The notes beneath the pieces are model-generated. The model was not told the origin of the DNA. It saw nothing but the letters and a program-made list of their open reading frames with translations, and did no database searches. Positions 11,444 to 22,884 of a stretch of 64,000 nucleotides of DNA are shown in pieces. The DNA comes from Linanthus parryae (Eukaryota > Streptophyta > Magnoliopsida > Ericales > Polemoniaceae): assembly GCA_023055425.1 (NCBI GenBank), contig JALGPY010000002.1, forward strand, positions 136,829,927-136,893,926, written 5' to 3'. The position numbers were made by a program, and so were the translations under genes. Positions within the stretch are counted from its first letter, which is position 1; each line of letters opens with the position of its first letter.

Positions 11444-13019
11444 GTCTCCCACTTGCACTTGAGCCAATCTAGCGCATCTCGTATGCCTATAGATCTGGCG
11501 TGCCCTTCATGCTTTCGCTGCGCAAGAGGTTTTGTGAGTGGATCTGAAAGATTGTCATCCGTTGGAATCTTGCACATCTTCACATCTCCTCGATCGATCA
11601 TATCACGAATAAGATGGAATCTCCTAAGTACATGCTTTGATTTCTGGTGTGATATGGGTTCTTTGGCTTGTGCGATCGCCCCGGAGTTGTCATAGTACAA
11701 ATCTATGGGATCCACGATGCTACGGACCACACCGAGCTCAGTGATAAACTTCTTTATCCAAACTGCCTCTTTTGCTGCTTCCACAGGAGCAATGTACTCG
11801 GCTTCTGTTGTAGAATCAGCAACTGTCCCTTGCTTGGAACTCTTCCAGCTCACAGCTCCTCCATTCAGGCAAAACACGTATCCAGACTGCGATATGTAGT
11901 CATCTTTGTCTGTTTGGAAGCTCGCATCAGTGTAACCCATTATACTTAGGTCTTCCTTACCTCCAAATATCAAGAACGCATCCTTAGATCTTCTCAAGTA
12001 CTTTAGGATGTTCTTGATAGCAATCTAGTGACTCTCACCCGGATTGGAATGATATATGCTCACCATACCTAACGCGTATGATATGTCTGGTCTAGTACAC
12101 AACATGTCGTACATGATGGATCCTATGGTCGAAGCATAGGGTATCCTAATCATGCGGTCCTTCTCAATTTCATTGGAGGGAAAGTCATTCTTGGAAAGAG
12201 TGACTCCATGCGACATGGGAAAGAATCCCTTCTTGGAATCTTGCATGTTGAACCTCTTCAACACCTTGTCTATATATGTACTTTGACTTAGGCCGAGCAA
12301 CCTTCTAGATCTATCTCTATAGATCTTTATACCAAGTATATAGAATGCGTCTCCTAAGTCCTTCATTGCAAAACACTTTCCTAGCCAATCTTTAACAGAT
12401 TGCAAAGTAGGAATGTCGTTGCCAATGATTAGTATGTCATCCACATACAAGACCATAAATACTACAGAGCTCCCACTAACCTTATTGTAAACACAAGGCT
12501 CATCTTCGTTCTTCATGAAGGCAAACTCTTTGACTGCGTCATCAAAACGTCGATTCCAACTCCTAGAAGCTTTCTTTAATCCATAAATGGATCTTTGCAG
12601 CTTGCAGGCATTCTCTGGATCCTCAAAACCCTCCAGTTGTGTCATGTACACATCCTCGAGGATGTTCCCATAAAAGAACGTTGTTTTGACATCCAAATCT
12701 CATAGTCGTAGTATGCTGCAATAGCAAGTAGGATTCGAATGGATTTATTCATGGCGACTGGTGAAAAGGTCTCATCATAGTCGATATCATGAATTTGTCT
12801 ATACCCTTTGGCTACCAATCGCCCCTTATAGGAAACTACCTTGCCATCCATGTCGGTCTTCTTCTTGAAGACCCACTTGCACCTTATGGGTCGAGCCCCT
12901 TCGGGTGGTTCCACCAATGTCCATATTTTGTTGCTGTACATGGAATCCATTTCGGTTCTCATGGCTTCTAGCCTCTTCTTAGAGTCTGGGCCTTTCAGGG
13001 CTTCTCCGTAGGTTGTAGG
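11401..13019 (-). pseudogene. pol: copia reverse transcriptase and RNase H, frameshifted
   Basis: RT begins near 12935 (KIWTLVEPPEG, CKWVFKKKTDMDGKVVSYKGR). It shifts frame near 12690 and continues with FFYGNILEDVYMTQ, YGLKKASRSWN and the intact catalytic LYVDDILIIG (about 12445-12415). A stop and frame change near 12025 precede RNase H (MGYTDASFQTDKDDYISQSG, GAVSWKSSKQGTVADSTTEA, then DNSGAIAQAKEP). The RNase H frame runs through the purine tract into the LTR. Catalytic residues are largely kept, so decay is recent to moderate. Confidence 0.85.
11444..11458 (-). promoter_or_regulatory. Polypurine tract
   Basis: The minus strand reads GTGCAAGTGGGAGAC immediately before the LTR start TGTTGGAATAG. 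This is the plus-strand priming site expected upstream of the 3' LTR. Confidence 0.8.
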
Positions 13020-14529
13020 CTCATCATCCATGAGTGGCACGTCATCGAGCTCAGTCACGAGAAGTCCGTACCTCTCTAGCTCATGACGCACTCTTCTTGA
13101 TCTACAAAGTTCCTGTGTTACCTGAACATGTTCTTTCACAACAGCTTCCGATTCCTGTTCATGTTTCATCATCGGTTCAGTGATTTGTGGTTCTTGAATT
13201 TCTTCAAGTTCTACAGCCCTCCCACTTGCTTCTTTAGAGAAAAACACTATTTCAAGAAATACGTCGGTCCGAGCAACAAACACTTTGTTCTCGGTGGGAT
13301 TGTAGAAATAATATCCTTTAGTTTCCTTAGGATATCCCACAAACTTACACTTATCCGCTTTGGGCCCGAGCTTGTCTATTTGTAAACGTTTTACATAGAC
13401 GTCGCAACCTCGAATCTTCATAAACAACACTATAGGACGCTTCCCAGTCCATATCTCATATGGTGTCTTCATGACTGATTTGGATGGAACACGGTTAATG
13501 GTAAAAGGTGCCGTCATTAGAGCATGTCCCCAGAATGATATCGGAAGATCTGTATGAGACATCATAGATCGCACCATATCCAATAGTGTGCGATTCCTCC
13601 TCTCGGACACGCCATTCCATTGTGGCGTTCCGAGTGGAGTGAGGTGGGATACTATCCCACACTCTCTAAGATACTCATCAAACTCTTGGCTTAAGTATTC
13701 TCTTCCACGATCCGATCGTAGAGCTTTAATTCTTTTACCAAGTTGCTTCTCTACTTCATTCTTGAATTCTTTGAACAATTCAAAGGATTCGGATTTGGCC
13801 TTCATAAGGTATACAAATCCATATCTACTGAAATCATCAGTAAACGTAATGAAGTAGGTGTAACCACCTCTGGCAGGCGTGGAGAACGGCCCGCATACAT
13901 CAAAATGTATGAGTGCCAATAACTCACTAGTCCTCTAACTTTTATTATTGAAAGGGGACTTTGTCATTTTTCCTAATAAACAAGATTCACATGTCTCATA
14001 TGATTCTAAATCGAATGAGTCTAGAAGTCCATCCTTATGGAGTCTTAGATATGCGTTTCTCATTTATATGGCCTAAACGACAATTTCATAGATATGTAGG
14101 ATTTAAATCATTAGTTTTAATCCTTTTAGCATTTATGTTATAGATTGGACTATTTAGATCAAGGATATAAAATCCATTAGACAAATGTGAACTATAATAG
14201 TGCATACTATCAAAATAAATGGAGCAACACTTGTCCTTTATTGAAATAGAAAAACCCTTCTCGTCCAAACAAGAAACGGAAATAATGTTTATGCTCATAG
14301 CAGGCACATAATAGCAATTTTCTAATTCTAAAATAAGTCCAGAAGGCAAAGATAGCTCATAAACGCCTACAGCTAATGCAACAACTTTTGCTCCATTCCC
14401 GACGCGCAGATCTATCTCCCCTTTAGCCAATCTTCTACTTCTTTTCAAATCCTGCACATTTCAAAAAATGTGAGAACCACATCCAGTATCCAATACCCAA
14501 GATGAAGAAATAGAAAGATTGACGTCTAT
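13020..14529 (-). pseudogene. pol: copia protease and integrase, broken
   Basis: Protease begins at SWVLDTGCGSHIF, followed by an in-frame stop at 14463-14461, and continues as LAKGEIDLRVGNGA. The HHCC region (HCRLGHINEKRI, then CESCLLGKMTKSPF) between 14086 and 13920 has several stops and shifts. Integrase (13919 downward) is long and open: HFDVCGPF with the first Asp, LRSDRGREYLS with the second, and WNGVSERRNRTLLDM with the Glu. The canonical HSDVCGPF has Ser where this copy has Phe. Residues after about 13400 form the integrase C-terminal part and linker to RT. Confidence 0.85.
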
Positions 14530-15378
14530 AACATAAATACGTGGTGGTGGTGGAATCACTATTACAAGCTTCTTATCCTCCATATATTTAGGGAAATTCC
14601 TCCTCCAGTGACCCGGCTGGCTGCAGTAGTGACATTCACCTTTAGCCACGCCTCCACTAGGCTTTAGGGCTTCCTTGGATTTCGCAACTTTCTTGCGCAT
14701 TCCTTTGGAAGTAGAGGTAACTCCTTTGCCCTTCTTCCTATGCACCATCATTATGGCCTTGCCCTTGCCTTATTTGACGCTCTGTTCCGCTGTCTTTAGC
14801 ATGTTCAACAAGTCTGGTAGAGTCTTACTGATCTCGTTCATATTATAGTTCATAATGAACTGATTATAAGTGTCAGGCAACGATTGCAAGACAAGATCAG
14901 TTGCTAAATCTTGGCCAAGTGGGAATCCCAGTCTCTCAAGGTTCTCTATGTACCTGATCATTCGGAGTACATGAGGCCCTACTGGATTACCCTCTGCAAG
15001 ACTACTCTTGAATAATGCTTTAGACACCTCATAGAGCTCATGCCTTGCCTGTTCCTGAAACAATTGTTTCAAGTTTATGATCATATCATAGGCTTCCATA
15101 TTCTCGTGCTGCTTCTGAAGCTCAAGAGTCATGGTGCAAAGCATGAGGCAAGTCACGTCATTAGAATCATCAATATGTTTCTTACTTGCCCTCACATCCG
15201 CTAGAACAAACTCATCTTGTGGTGTGGATGGAATTGGTGTGTCCAAGACGTACAGCTTCTTTTCTTGCTTAAGGACAATCCTTAAGTTTCTGTACCAGTC
15301 AAGGAAATTCGTTCCAGACAGTTTATCCTTTTCAAGGACAGATCGTAGGGATGAAGTCGATACGTTGTTGTTTCCCAT
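14530..15378 (-). pseudogene. gag: copia gag, broken
   Basis: The start is placed at the ATG at 15378-15376 (MGNNNVSTSSLRSVLEKDKL), because the upstream in-frame Met lies in non-conserved leader. The LSGTNFLDWYRNLRIVL and LPDTYNQFIMNYNMN stretches are typical of plant copia gag. An in-frame TAA near 14769 interrupts it. A zinc knuckle (CHYCSQPGHWRRNF, about 14640-14600) has lost its last Cys to Phe, which should abolish metal binding. The product would be the capsid/nucleocapsid protein. Confidence 0.85.
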
Positions 15379-16966
15379 TTGGAATTCTACAAAACGAGAA
15401 ATGTGCAATTTTAGTATTTTGAAAAATTTGACTATATTCAACTATGGTTAGATCATCAAATATAGCTCCCACTATTTTTCTCGGATTAATAGCCCTCATC
15501 ATTAGTGCGGCAAATATCATTATATTTTCTAGTAGGTCCAAGATCCCTTTTTCACTTCTTCTTGATCTTGCTTTGGCAAGTCACCCAAGAATAGGTTATT
15601 TAGGTAGGAACCATTCCAATTGCATTCTCATGCAACTTTTGGTCCAATTAGGTGAATAACTCTTTATTCTTTATCCCATGGATAACGCCTATTTTTCATG
15701 CCTCTAGGCTCATCAATCCATTTGAGTCTTACCCAGTTGCGTCCAAACTCTTGCTTCAACATACACACATTACTAGCTTTTGTCGTCCTCAACACATCAT
15801 GACAAATTAAAATCGCCTTGCTTTGGCAAGTTAATAAACCTTGATCATGAAGGGTGTTTTGGCAAGAGAAGACAAAACGTAATATTTAATTGAGGGATTT
15901 AATTTTCTTAATTTGTTTGGTTGATCTAATCAACATGATCTACTTATTTGGATTGGGCAATCCATAATAAAAGACCATCCTTGTTTATTATTATCTTTTT
16001 AACGTTTTGCTAGTATCGGCATACACACAAAAATAAATAAAAAGACATAAATAATAAACATCCACAAAATAAAGAAAATGTGGCATGAATATGGCCCCTA
16101 GACTAAGATATTATCAAGCCAATGATAATATCCAATTTCCCTAAAGTGACAAGCTCATCTCCATGTGCTCCACCATAGCCGCGCGCCTAGGGGTGTCTTC
16201 TTTGTCTTTAGGCTCCTTTGTTTCTCCGGTCTTCTTCCCCATGCTCTTGGCTATCATCTAAATATTTCTAATTCTAGCCTAACATCTAGAACAAATAATT
16301 AATAAAATCCTCACATGTCGAGGAGAAAAGACAACTTGCAGGCCGTAAAACCTAATTAATTATTACATTAATTTGATCAGCTCGCATGCCGTAAACAAAA
16401 CCACAAAGCAATAAACATCCACAATCCTAGGCCATATCCATACACCAAGCAACAAAGCACATAATACAGTTAAAACCAATTTTTTAACGCGCTTGCTTAA
16501 TTTTAATTGAATTGGGTAACTAGGGTTACAACGGTCCAAGGGGTCCAACCTAAGCCTAGGCCGAACCCCAAGGACCGCCGCCCGCCACTTGGGCCCGGCC
16601 CCAGGCGGGCCGCCCTATGTGACCCGCGGCCTTGCTTGGCGCGCAAGGGAGGGGGGCAGACGGCTAGGGTTTCAGCCCTACCCTCCTTCCCTTATTCCTT
16701 GTTGTCCAAGTTTGGTTGTTTCCTTTATGGATGTTTTCATAAAATTGTTTCCATAATTGAAAAATCCTTTTCAACTCCCAAAAATTCACATCCTATGTGA
16801 TTAAACCAATTCTAACATCCAATGTTAAATTAGATATTTTTAATCTTGAATCAAATTCAATTTGCATCTACTATGCCAGTTATTTTTCAGTTTGCGTAAT
16901 AATAACAATACGATGTATAAACTGAAATCGTAACACATAAAATCCTGTTATGCACTACGATATATG
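15379..16966 (-). other. Long untranslated leader of the copia element
   Basis: About 1.6 kb between PBS and gag has no conserved coding frame. It includes a GC-rich block at about 16545-16680 (runs of GGGCCCGG and GGCGGGCC types) that contrasts with the AT-rich surroundings, and AT-rich repeats on either side. Leaders of this length in copia elements are non-coding; the GC block may be captured sequence or a structured RNA. Confidence 0.6.
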
Positions 16967-16978
16967 GCTCTGATACCA
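16967..16978 (-). promoter_or_regulatory. Primer-binding site (initiator Met-tRNA type)
   Basis: The minus strand reads TGGTATCAGAGC one base inside the right LTR (which ends ...CCCATCA). It confirms that the right LTR is the 5' LTR of a minus-strand element. Confidence 0.9.
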
Positions 16979-16979
16979 C

Positions 16980-18403
16980 TGATGGGTTTTGACGTAGGTA
17001 ACGCAGCACAATAAAAAAATATTAATCCTACTTAAAGCCCACCAAGGATCACAGGAAGAGACATCATAACATGATAAGAGACATATTAATTGTGTACCTT
17101 TTGGTTTGGGTGATCACACGAAGAATGATGTCTCGTCTCTACTGTTGATCCACGTCTAGAGGTGAGATCTAGATTCTTCCTTCTCAAGTGCTAGCTTGGA
17201 CCGGAGGAATAGGGAAGATCGAATCAAGCAACGAGGGACAAAGGAGGGGTTCGGCCCTCCTCTTTGGCGCCGACGGGTAGGGGATGGGCTAGGATTTCAG
17301 CCCTAGCTTTGTCTCTTTCTCTCTCTTTGCTCTCTCCCACTCTCTTGTGTTATGTTTAAAAACACTAAGTGGGAAGGAAGCTAGAGCATCCTTTATATAT
17401 TCCAACAACTCCTTGTTAACTACACAAAGGTCCTTCCTAGTTCTACATGAACTTGGATTAGTCCCTTCCTTGCATATTACTCCTACTAAGTTTGCAAGGT
17501 GTTGCACAATGATCCTTCTAATTAATTAATCATATTAATTAATCCCAAATCTAGTTCTACTCTATTTGACGTGTGACCCCATAGGGTTCAACTTAGTTGA
17601 TAGTAACTTAATACTAACATGGAGCGGTGTCTAGCAACACATCCATGCAACCCAACTAATAGAAATAGTCAATGATCCCGACAGACCTCTTGTGACCAAT
17701 ATCTCATATTGCACTATCCCTTTGTCTCCATATCCGGATTGGACACGAGACATAAATAGTCACACTCGTATATCCAATCCATAGTTCCTCGATCCTGGGA
17801 ATATGCTTATGCAAGAAGATAACATCAATATCTCCATATTGATTTATCTGAGTCTGGTCAGACATTCAATAACCCTCATCCCTCGAGTGGCTGTGGATAT
17901 TTGCTCCCATTATGTGGGAGGGACAAATCCTCTCTACATCACTACGATCTCTAAGCTTGTTTCCTATCATGGCCGATAACTACCTTTATGGTTACCCAGT
18001 TACGGTGTAACGTTTGATAACATCAAAGCACGATATTTCACAACTAGAGTATCTAGTGACTTCAAGTCTAAGGATTGCAATTATATTAGCACTACGAGAA
18101 GCGATTGTGACTTAACATAATCTAATGTATCCTTCTCGTTGTGGGTCAATCCAGTATGCCATTACCCTTAATGCATACCCATGTGTTAGACTTGATATCT
18201 CCATATCAATCTACACACATACTAGTCTATATTTGATCGTCCTATTAATCAATATAGTGGACTAGAGATATGTAAGATAAACAACACATTGTATCTAAGG
18301 ATTTCATTATATTAAATACCGCAATATATAATAAATGAATATTCTAGCCAATAACAATGTTCATACTAAATATTAGATTGCCTCTAGGGCATCTATTTTA
18401 ACA
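16980..18403 (-). repeat. 5' LTR of the copia element
   Basis: TGATGGG at 16980 and ...TTTAACA at 18403 give the TG...CA termini. It matches 10019-11443 with scattered substitutions. A TATA box (ATATATAAAGG on the minus strand) lies at about 17390-17400. Short frames in both LTRs are incidental. Confidence 0.9.
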
Positions 18404-18551
18404 AAATTTCTCTGCATGACTTCTCTATACTCTCCTCAATAATCATGTGTCTTTCTAGTCTATCACTTAACATTGGAACAAATTTCATCTCCTTATTAAT
18501 GTGAACATTACTAATCATAAGGTCCTTTCCTTGACATGACCCTTTCCAATT

Positions 18552-19350
18552 CCAACCACTTATCCCAAAAGTATACATGAGAGAAGATTCTTAACTCCCT
18601 GATTTAATCATAAGTCTTTCTATACTCCCTTCAATACTTCAAAGTACGTGTATCCCCATCTCATAGCATCAATAGATCTTTCTAACACGTCCTTTTCGGG
18701 TTTCATCCATGGAGTAAATTGCAAAATGACATGAATAGATAGTAGCAGTAGTCGTGGCGGCTTCTAACCTTGGCCCTTTGTTCTTTTTTTAACGTTGTAT
18801 ATTTCCAACCACTTATCCCAAAAGTATACATGAGAGAAGATTCTTAACTCTCTGATTTAATCATAAGTCTTTCTATACTCCCTTCAATACTTCAAAGTAC
18901 GTGTATCCCCATCTCATAGCATCAATAGATCTTTCTAACACGTCCTTTTCGGGTTTTATCCATGGAGTAAATTGCAAAATGACATGAATGGATGAGTAGC
19001 AGTAGTCGTTGGATGAGTAGCAGTAGTCGTGGCGGCTTCTAACCTTGAACCTTTGTTCTTTTTTTAACGTTGTATATTTCCAACCACTTATCCCAAAAGT
19101 ATACATGAGAGAAGATTCTTAACTCCCTGATTTAATCATAAGTCGTTCTATACTCCCTTCAATACTTCAAAGTACGTGTATCCCCATATCATAGCATCAA
19201 TAGATCTTTCTAACACGTCCTTTTCAGGTTTTATTCATGGAGAAAATTGCAAAATGACATGAATGGATGAGTAGCAGTAGTCGTTGGATGAGGCTGGTGG
19301 CTTCTAATCTTGGCCCTTTGTTCTTTTTTTAACGATGTATATTTAAATAT
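18552..19350. repeat. Three tandem copies of a ~253-275-bp unit
   Basis: The block starting CCAACCACTTATCCCAAAAG recurs at 18552, 18805 and 19080, with nearly identical sequence through TTTCTTTTTTTAACG. Spacing is 253 then 275 bp; the difference comes from an internal duplication of a ~21-bp stretch GGATGAGTAGCAGTAGTCGT in the second copy. The third copy ends just before the Athila insertion site. No coding potential was recognised. Confidence 0.85.
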
Positions 19351-19352
19351 TA

Positions 19353-19357
19353 GTGCA
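19353..19357. repeat. Target-site duplication GTGCA, left copy
   Basis: GTGCA lies immediately before the LTR start TGATGCGC at 19358 and is repeated exactly after the other LTR at 32888-32892. Confidence 0.9.
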
Positions 19358-20952
19358 TGATGCGCAAACTAACGTGCTATCGCAAGTGTACGAATCTTGT
19401 AATACCGGGTGTAATTAGACTCGGGTAATCGTTCCCACGAGGACTATTTCGGGTTTACTCACGTTGTCAGTTTTGGTTAACCGAGTGTAGTAACAAGGAG
19501 GAGTAGGTTGTGATTGTGGTTACTAAACTAAAAACAGAAATTAAAAGCGTAAACGTAAGTATTTTTTGTGACGTTTTCTGAAATAAGTTGAATCGGTTGT
19601 TACGATAATAGATGAGAACTAGGCTCCAGGATCCCCTAGGGTTCCTACAGATTTCAGTTTTACGTTCGATTATGAAAACACTCAGCAGTTTCGATATCTG
19701 TGCAACGTACCAGTTGTGCAGTGACTTTTCAGATTCCACACGTAATCCCGATCCTGCAGACTTTCGGATTCTTGTTAAGCTGCCTAAATCTGCAGTCTCG
19801 GTCTAATCCTGTTAGGGTTTCAAACCTGTCCGAATGGCCCGGGTCAAATTCTCTAACAGTTGGTCTCACGTTTTTCAATGCTAGCCCTATCTCCCTTTCG
19901 TTGGTCGGTCTATCAGGGTAAGGTACTAAATCCTGGATTTTCTTCCTAACCCTAACTTGACGTTTCACCTACAAGCTCGGGTCTATTGCAATCCTGGGTG
20001 ATCAATCCTATCATGCATATACGATAATAATCAAAACCAGAATAACAGATACAATTTGCTGAATTAAGATAGTTATCATGAATCCATAAACGAAGTAGTC
20101 ATAAAATCTGAATACGAAACCCTAGGTTCACCGAGAACCTAGGTAGGAAGTTTAGCTACGACTAGACATAATACAAAACGCAGTTTCTGAATATAAAGAG
20201 AGAGAACGAAATCAAACTAAGTCTTCGAATCTCGAATCGCGCTTTCGTGCTCTCCGTGAATGCTCTAACTTGCCCTTCGGTTGTGCTGAGAATTGTGTTG
20301 TGTCTTCTTAACGAGCCTGGACGAGTCTTTAAATAGTGTTGTTTTCCCCGAAACACGTGCGCCCGAAATTACGGAATCTGCCATCGGCCACCGTCTTTGA
20401 CCAAAAAGTCAAACTGGCTGCGTATATACGCAGGGTTGCGTATATACGCAACCAGGGCCTATCCTCCTCCTCCCCATCTCCCTCCCTGCCTGCGTATATA
20501 CGCAAGGCTGCGTATATACGTAGGCCTGCGTACATACGCAGGCAGGGGGTGGAGATGGGGGCCCTGCTTGGTCCTTTGGTGGGCCTGGTTGGGTCCCCTG
20601 GGTCCCACTCTTCTGCCTGACGCTCCCGGCTTGCCTCCCTTGGTGTTCTCCTGCTTTTCCGTGTTCCCGTCTTGACCCTGTCTTGTGCACGTTTCCCGAG
20701 ATGGTCCCGGCTTGGCCCCGGCACGCTTCCCGATGCACCTTCCTTACCTGTTCCTGAAAAGGAAACACGAACGAAAACCCGCGATCATATCCAAATATAG
20801 CAATAAATAAGCAGAAATCCAGGAAGTACAAATAAACGTCTCGTTCTAGATTCACGAGGCATTCTAAGGCATTTTCCAGCAAAAAACCGCTATTTCCGAC
20901 ACAAGCACTCGTGAAATCAGGCTAAAAGATAACCCCTAATTGGGCGTTATCA
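19358..20952 (-). repeat. 3' LTR of Athila copy 1
   Basis: TGATGCGCAAAC at 19358 and ...GGGCGTTATCA at 20952 give the termini (1595 bp). It aligns with 31309-32887. On the minus strand a TATTTAAA TATA box (20328-20335) follows a palindrome array (20419-20540). Confidence 0.95.
20419..20540. promoter_or_regulatory. Palindrome array (5 boxes) in U3 of the Athila copy 1 3' LTR
   Basis: Boxes of TGCGTATATACGCA at 20419-20432, 20437-20450 and 20491-20504, plus one-base variants at 20509-20522 and 20527-20540. They are grouped as two back-to-back sets, bordered by CTGG/CCAG and CCTGCC/GGCAGG so that each set is itself an inverted repeat. They sit 84-212 bp upstream of the TATA box in the direction of transcription. 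An enhancer role is inference from position. Confidence 0.7.
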
Positions 20953-20967
20953 AATACCCCCACACTA
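20953..20967 (-). promoter_or_regulatory. Polypurine tract of Athila copy 1
   Basis: The minus strand reads TAGTGTGGGGGTATT immediately before the LTR start TGATAACGCCC. The 12-mer TAGTGTGGGGGT is repeated at 21849-21860 and 22849-22860. Confidence 0.85.
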
Positions 20968-22884
20968 ACCATTGCTCGTCCCGAGCAATCCTGCCAACTC
21001 TAACCTGCATTTTCCGTCCTTGTGAGACTGACTCTGTACATACCCTACCGTTGCATACTCTTTCGACCCGAACCTTTCAATCGGACGACTCGATAGAAAA
21101 ACTGACTCAGATAGAATATACACAGACTCAAACGACTCAAAACAGACTAATGACAAAAATATTTTTGGTGAGATCGGGCAACCTCAAAAACATAACCAGT
21201 GTGTCCTCGTGATCTCATCCTTTTCAGAATGTACTTCCCTGCAAGCGATCGGTAAGTCTGAATAGATTTATATGGTGGAATTAAGCGCTGGACCAAAGTA
21301 CTATTACTTTGGTTATCAAACTGAGCAAATCCCTAGCTAACTTACCATCCGAGCTGTTTCCGAAAGGATCTATGTCTAATCAGGTAGGATATATATATAT
21401 GTATCAAGGTACGGCATAATCCTACTTGTTATGACATTCTCACAATTTACCAAACTCACACCCCTCACCGAGATCCCGAAAAACTGCCCGAAACACCTAA
21501 GTTCCTGCTTTCGCAATTCTTCTGTCCCCCGGTGTGTCTTCGCCGTACTCGCGGCCACAAATGTGAAGTGGTGTAAATGTCTCGAAAATTGTGCCACTCA
21601 CTCAGCTTCTTATTTAAATAACAAAAACATAAAACAAACTAAAAACTAGATCATGATTTCTCTTCTTTTTCTTTTTTATTTTCTTTTTCTCTTCTTTTTT
21701 TTCTTTTCATTTCTTTTTTTCTTTTTTCTAAAAAAAAACACAACTATATACAAACATACACGAATACTGACAATACTAAACTGACTAAAGCTGAGTAAGT
21801 GAAAATAAATCTCTGTCGTGGGGTACGTAAAATGTCCTCATGTGAAGTACCCCCACACTAATCCTGAAGCGCTGATCCTGTAGTCGAGATAATACTGTGC
21901 AGTCCCACCGAACCTCCTCATCACCAAAGATGTAGAAAAACGGCACAACCACCAATTAACCCTAAAACCCACCGGAACCCCGTTTTGTGCGAACAGATGC
22001 TCGCATGCGAATAACTCCTCCTGTGGTCACTATGTAATGAAGTGATCCACCTCCGCAAATTAATGCACTGTCGCCACTAACTCACCCTGTCCTTCCCTCG
22101 AAAAATGTGTCGATATCAAAACTGTCCAAAAATGATAACTCATGAAGCTCTCCCATCTAAAACCCCACCCTACTCACTCCCTCCGTCATAACACGTAGAA
22201 TAGCTAACTATCGACTGATGAGGTCTCAAAGAAGGCTGCCTAGGCTAAAGTGGCTACGAAGAAAGAGGGTAAATGGCTTCAAACGGGTTGACTAATTGGA
22301 CCTAGGGGTAAGAAACAGGACGTGAGGTCCCTTGATAGCCAGTCACTCCACCGAAAAATGCGATGACCGTGACGGCGCCCGTGGGCGGGTTGTCGACTAC
22401 CTATGTGACGGTGGTGTAGTAACTAGTCGGATTTTTAGCTCAGGTGATAATTACTTGCAGATTCCAAAGGTCGCTGGCTCTCACCTATCTACTATACCTC
22501 GGTGCAAGTTTTCTTCTCTTTCAAAGGATTTAAACTCAATTTCTTCACTGTTTCTGTTATCTCGATTGCCCTTTCTCAAAATTTTCTGATTTTAAACCTT
22601 TTTTTTTTTGAAAAATAATTTATACTTGCAGTTTGCGTATATACCCAGGGCTGCGTATATACCCAACCAGCAGCATAAAAAAAATTTAATTTTTCAATTT
22701 TTTTTTTTAATTATATACAATGCACGGCCAAAATGATTGTGGTGGGTTGATTCAAATAACGAAAATATGCTGACTCAAAAATATAAAATAAAAACTGCAA
22801 ATAAATACGAAAAAACGTGCAGACCGGGTTAATGCAGACACGACTACCACCCCCACACTAAGAGGTGGCATGTCCTCATGGCAC
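20968..22884 (-). other. Long non-coding 3' region of Athila copy 1
   Basis: About 1.9 kb lies between the env-position ORF and the purine tract. Visible features: a perfect 8-bp-stem, 3-base-loop hairpin (20971-20989); two extra purine-tract copies (21849-21860, 22849-22860); an A/G-rich tract in the sense strand (21655-21735, T/C-rich as printed); and a diverged palindrome pair (22634-22665). Short plus-strand frames (20940-21212, 22332-22589) are matched in copy 2, but that is expected from overall homology and they show no domain. Confidence 0.7.

Larger units (their letters stand above)
10019..18403 (-). mobile_element. Ty1/copia retrotransposon with two LTRs, minus strand (about 8.4 kb)
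   Basis: Two closely similar ~1.42-kb LTRs (10019-11443 and 16980-18403) enclose gag-pol on the minus strand, a PBS next to the right LTR and a purine tract next to the left LTR. Coding frames carry several stops and frameshifts. No clean 5-bp TSD could be identified: the left edge lies in a T run. A third LTR of the same family starts at 63731. The element could move only with trans-supplied proteins. Confidence 0.9.

Noticed and set aside
10013..18408. A 5-bp TSD for the copia element at 10019-18403
   Set aside because: The left edge lies in a T run with a mutated terminus, so AATTT/AAATT-type matches are not distinguishable from chance.
20419..20540. CRISPR-like appearance of regularly spaced palindromes
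   Set aside because: Units are 14 bp, spacers are 4-40 bp and repeat between copies, the context is an LTR in a plant genome, and no cas genes exist here.
20397..20882. Open frames in the Athila LTRs with repeated VYTQ / RIYA peptides (also at 32282-32818, 34506-35213, 46597-47275)
   Set aside because: They are translations of the 14-bp palindrome array, appear on both strands and in several frames, and have no start or family support.
20940..22589. Plus-strand antisense ORFs in the Athila 3' region (20940-21212, 22332-22589; also 35251-35520, 36653-36886)
   Set aside because: Similarity between copies follows from overall homology, frames are short and begin in LTR or PPT sequence, and no domain is visible.
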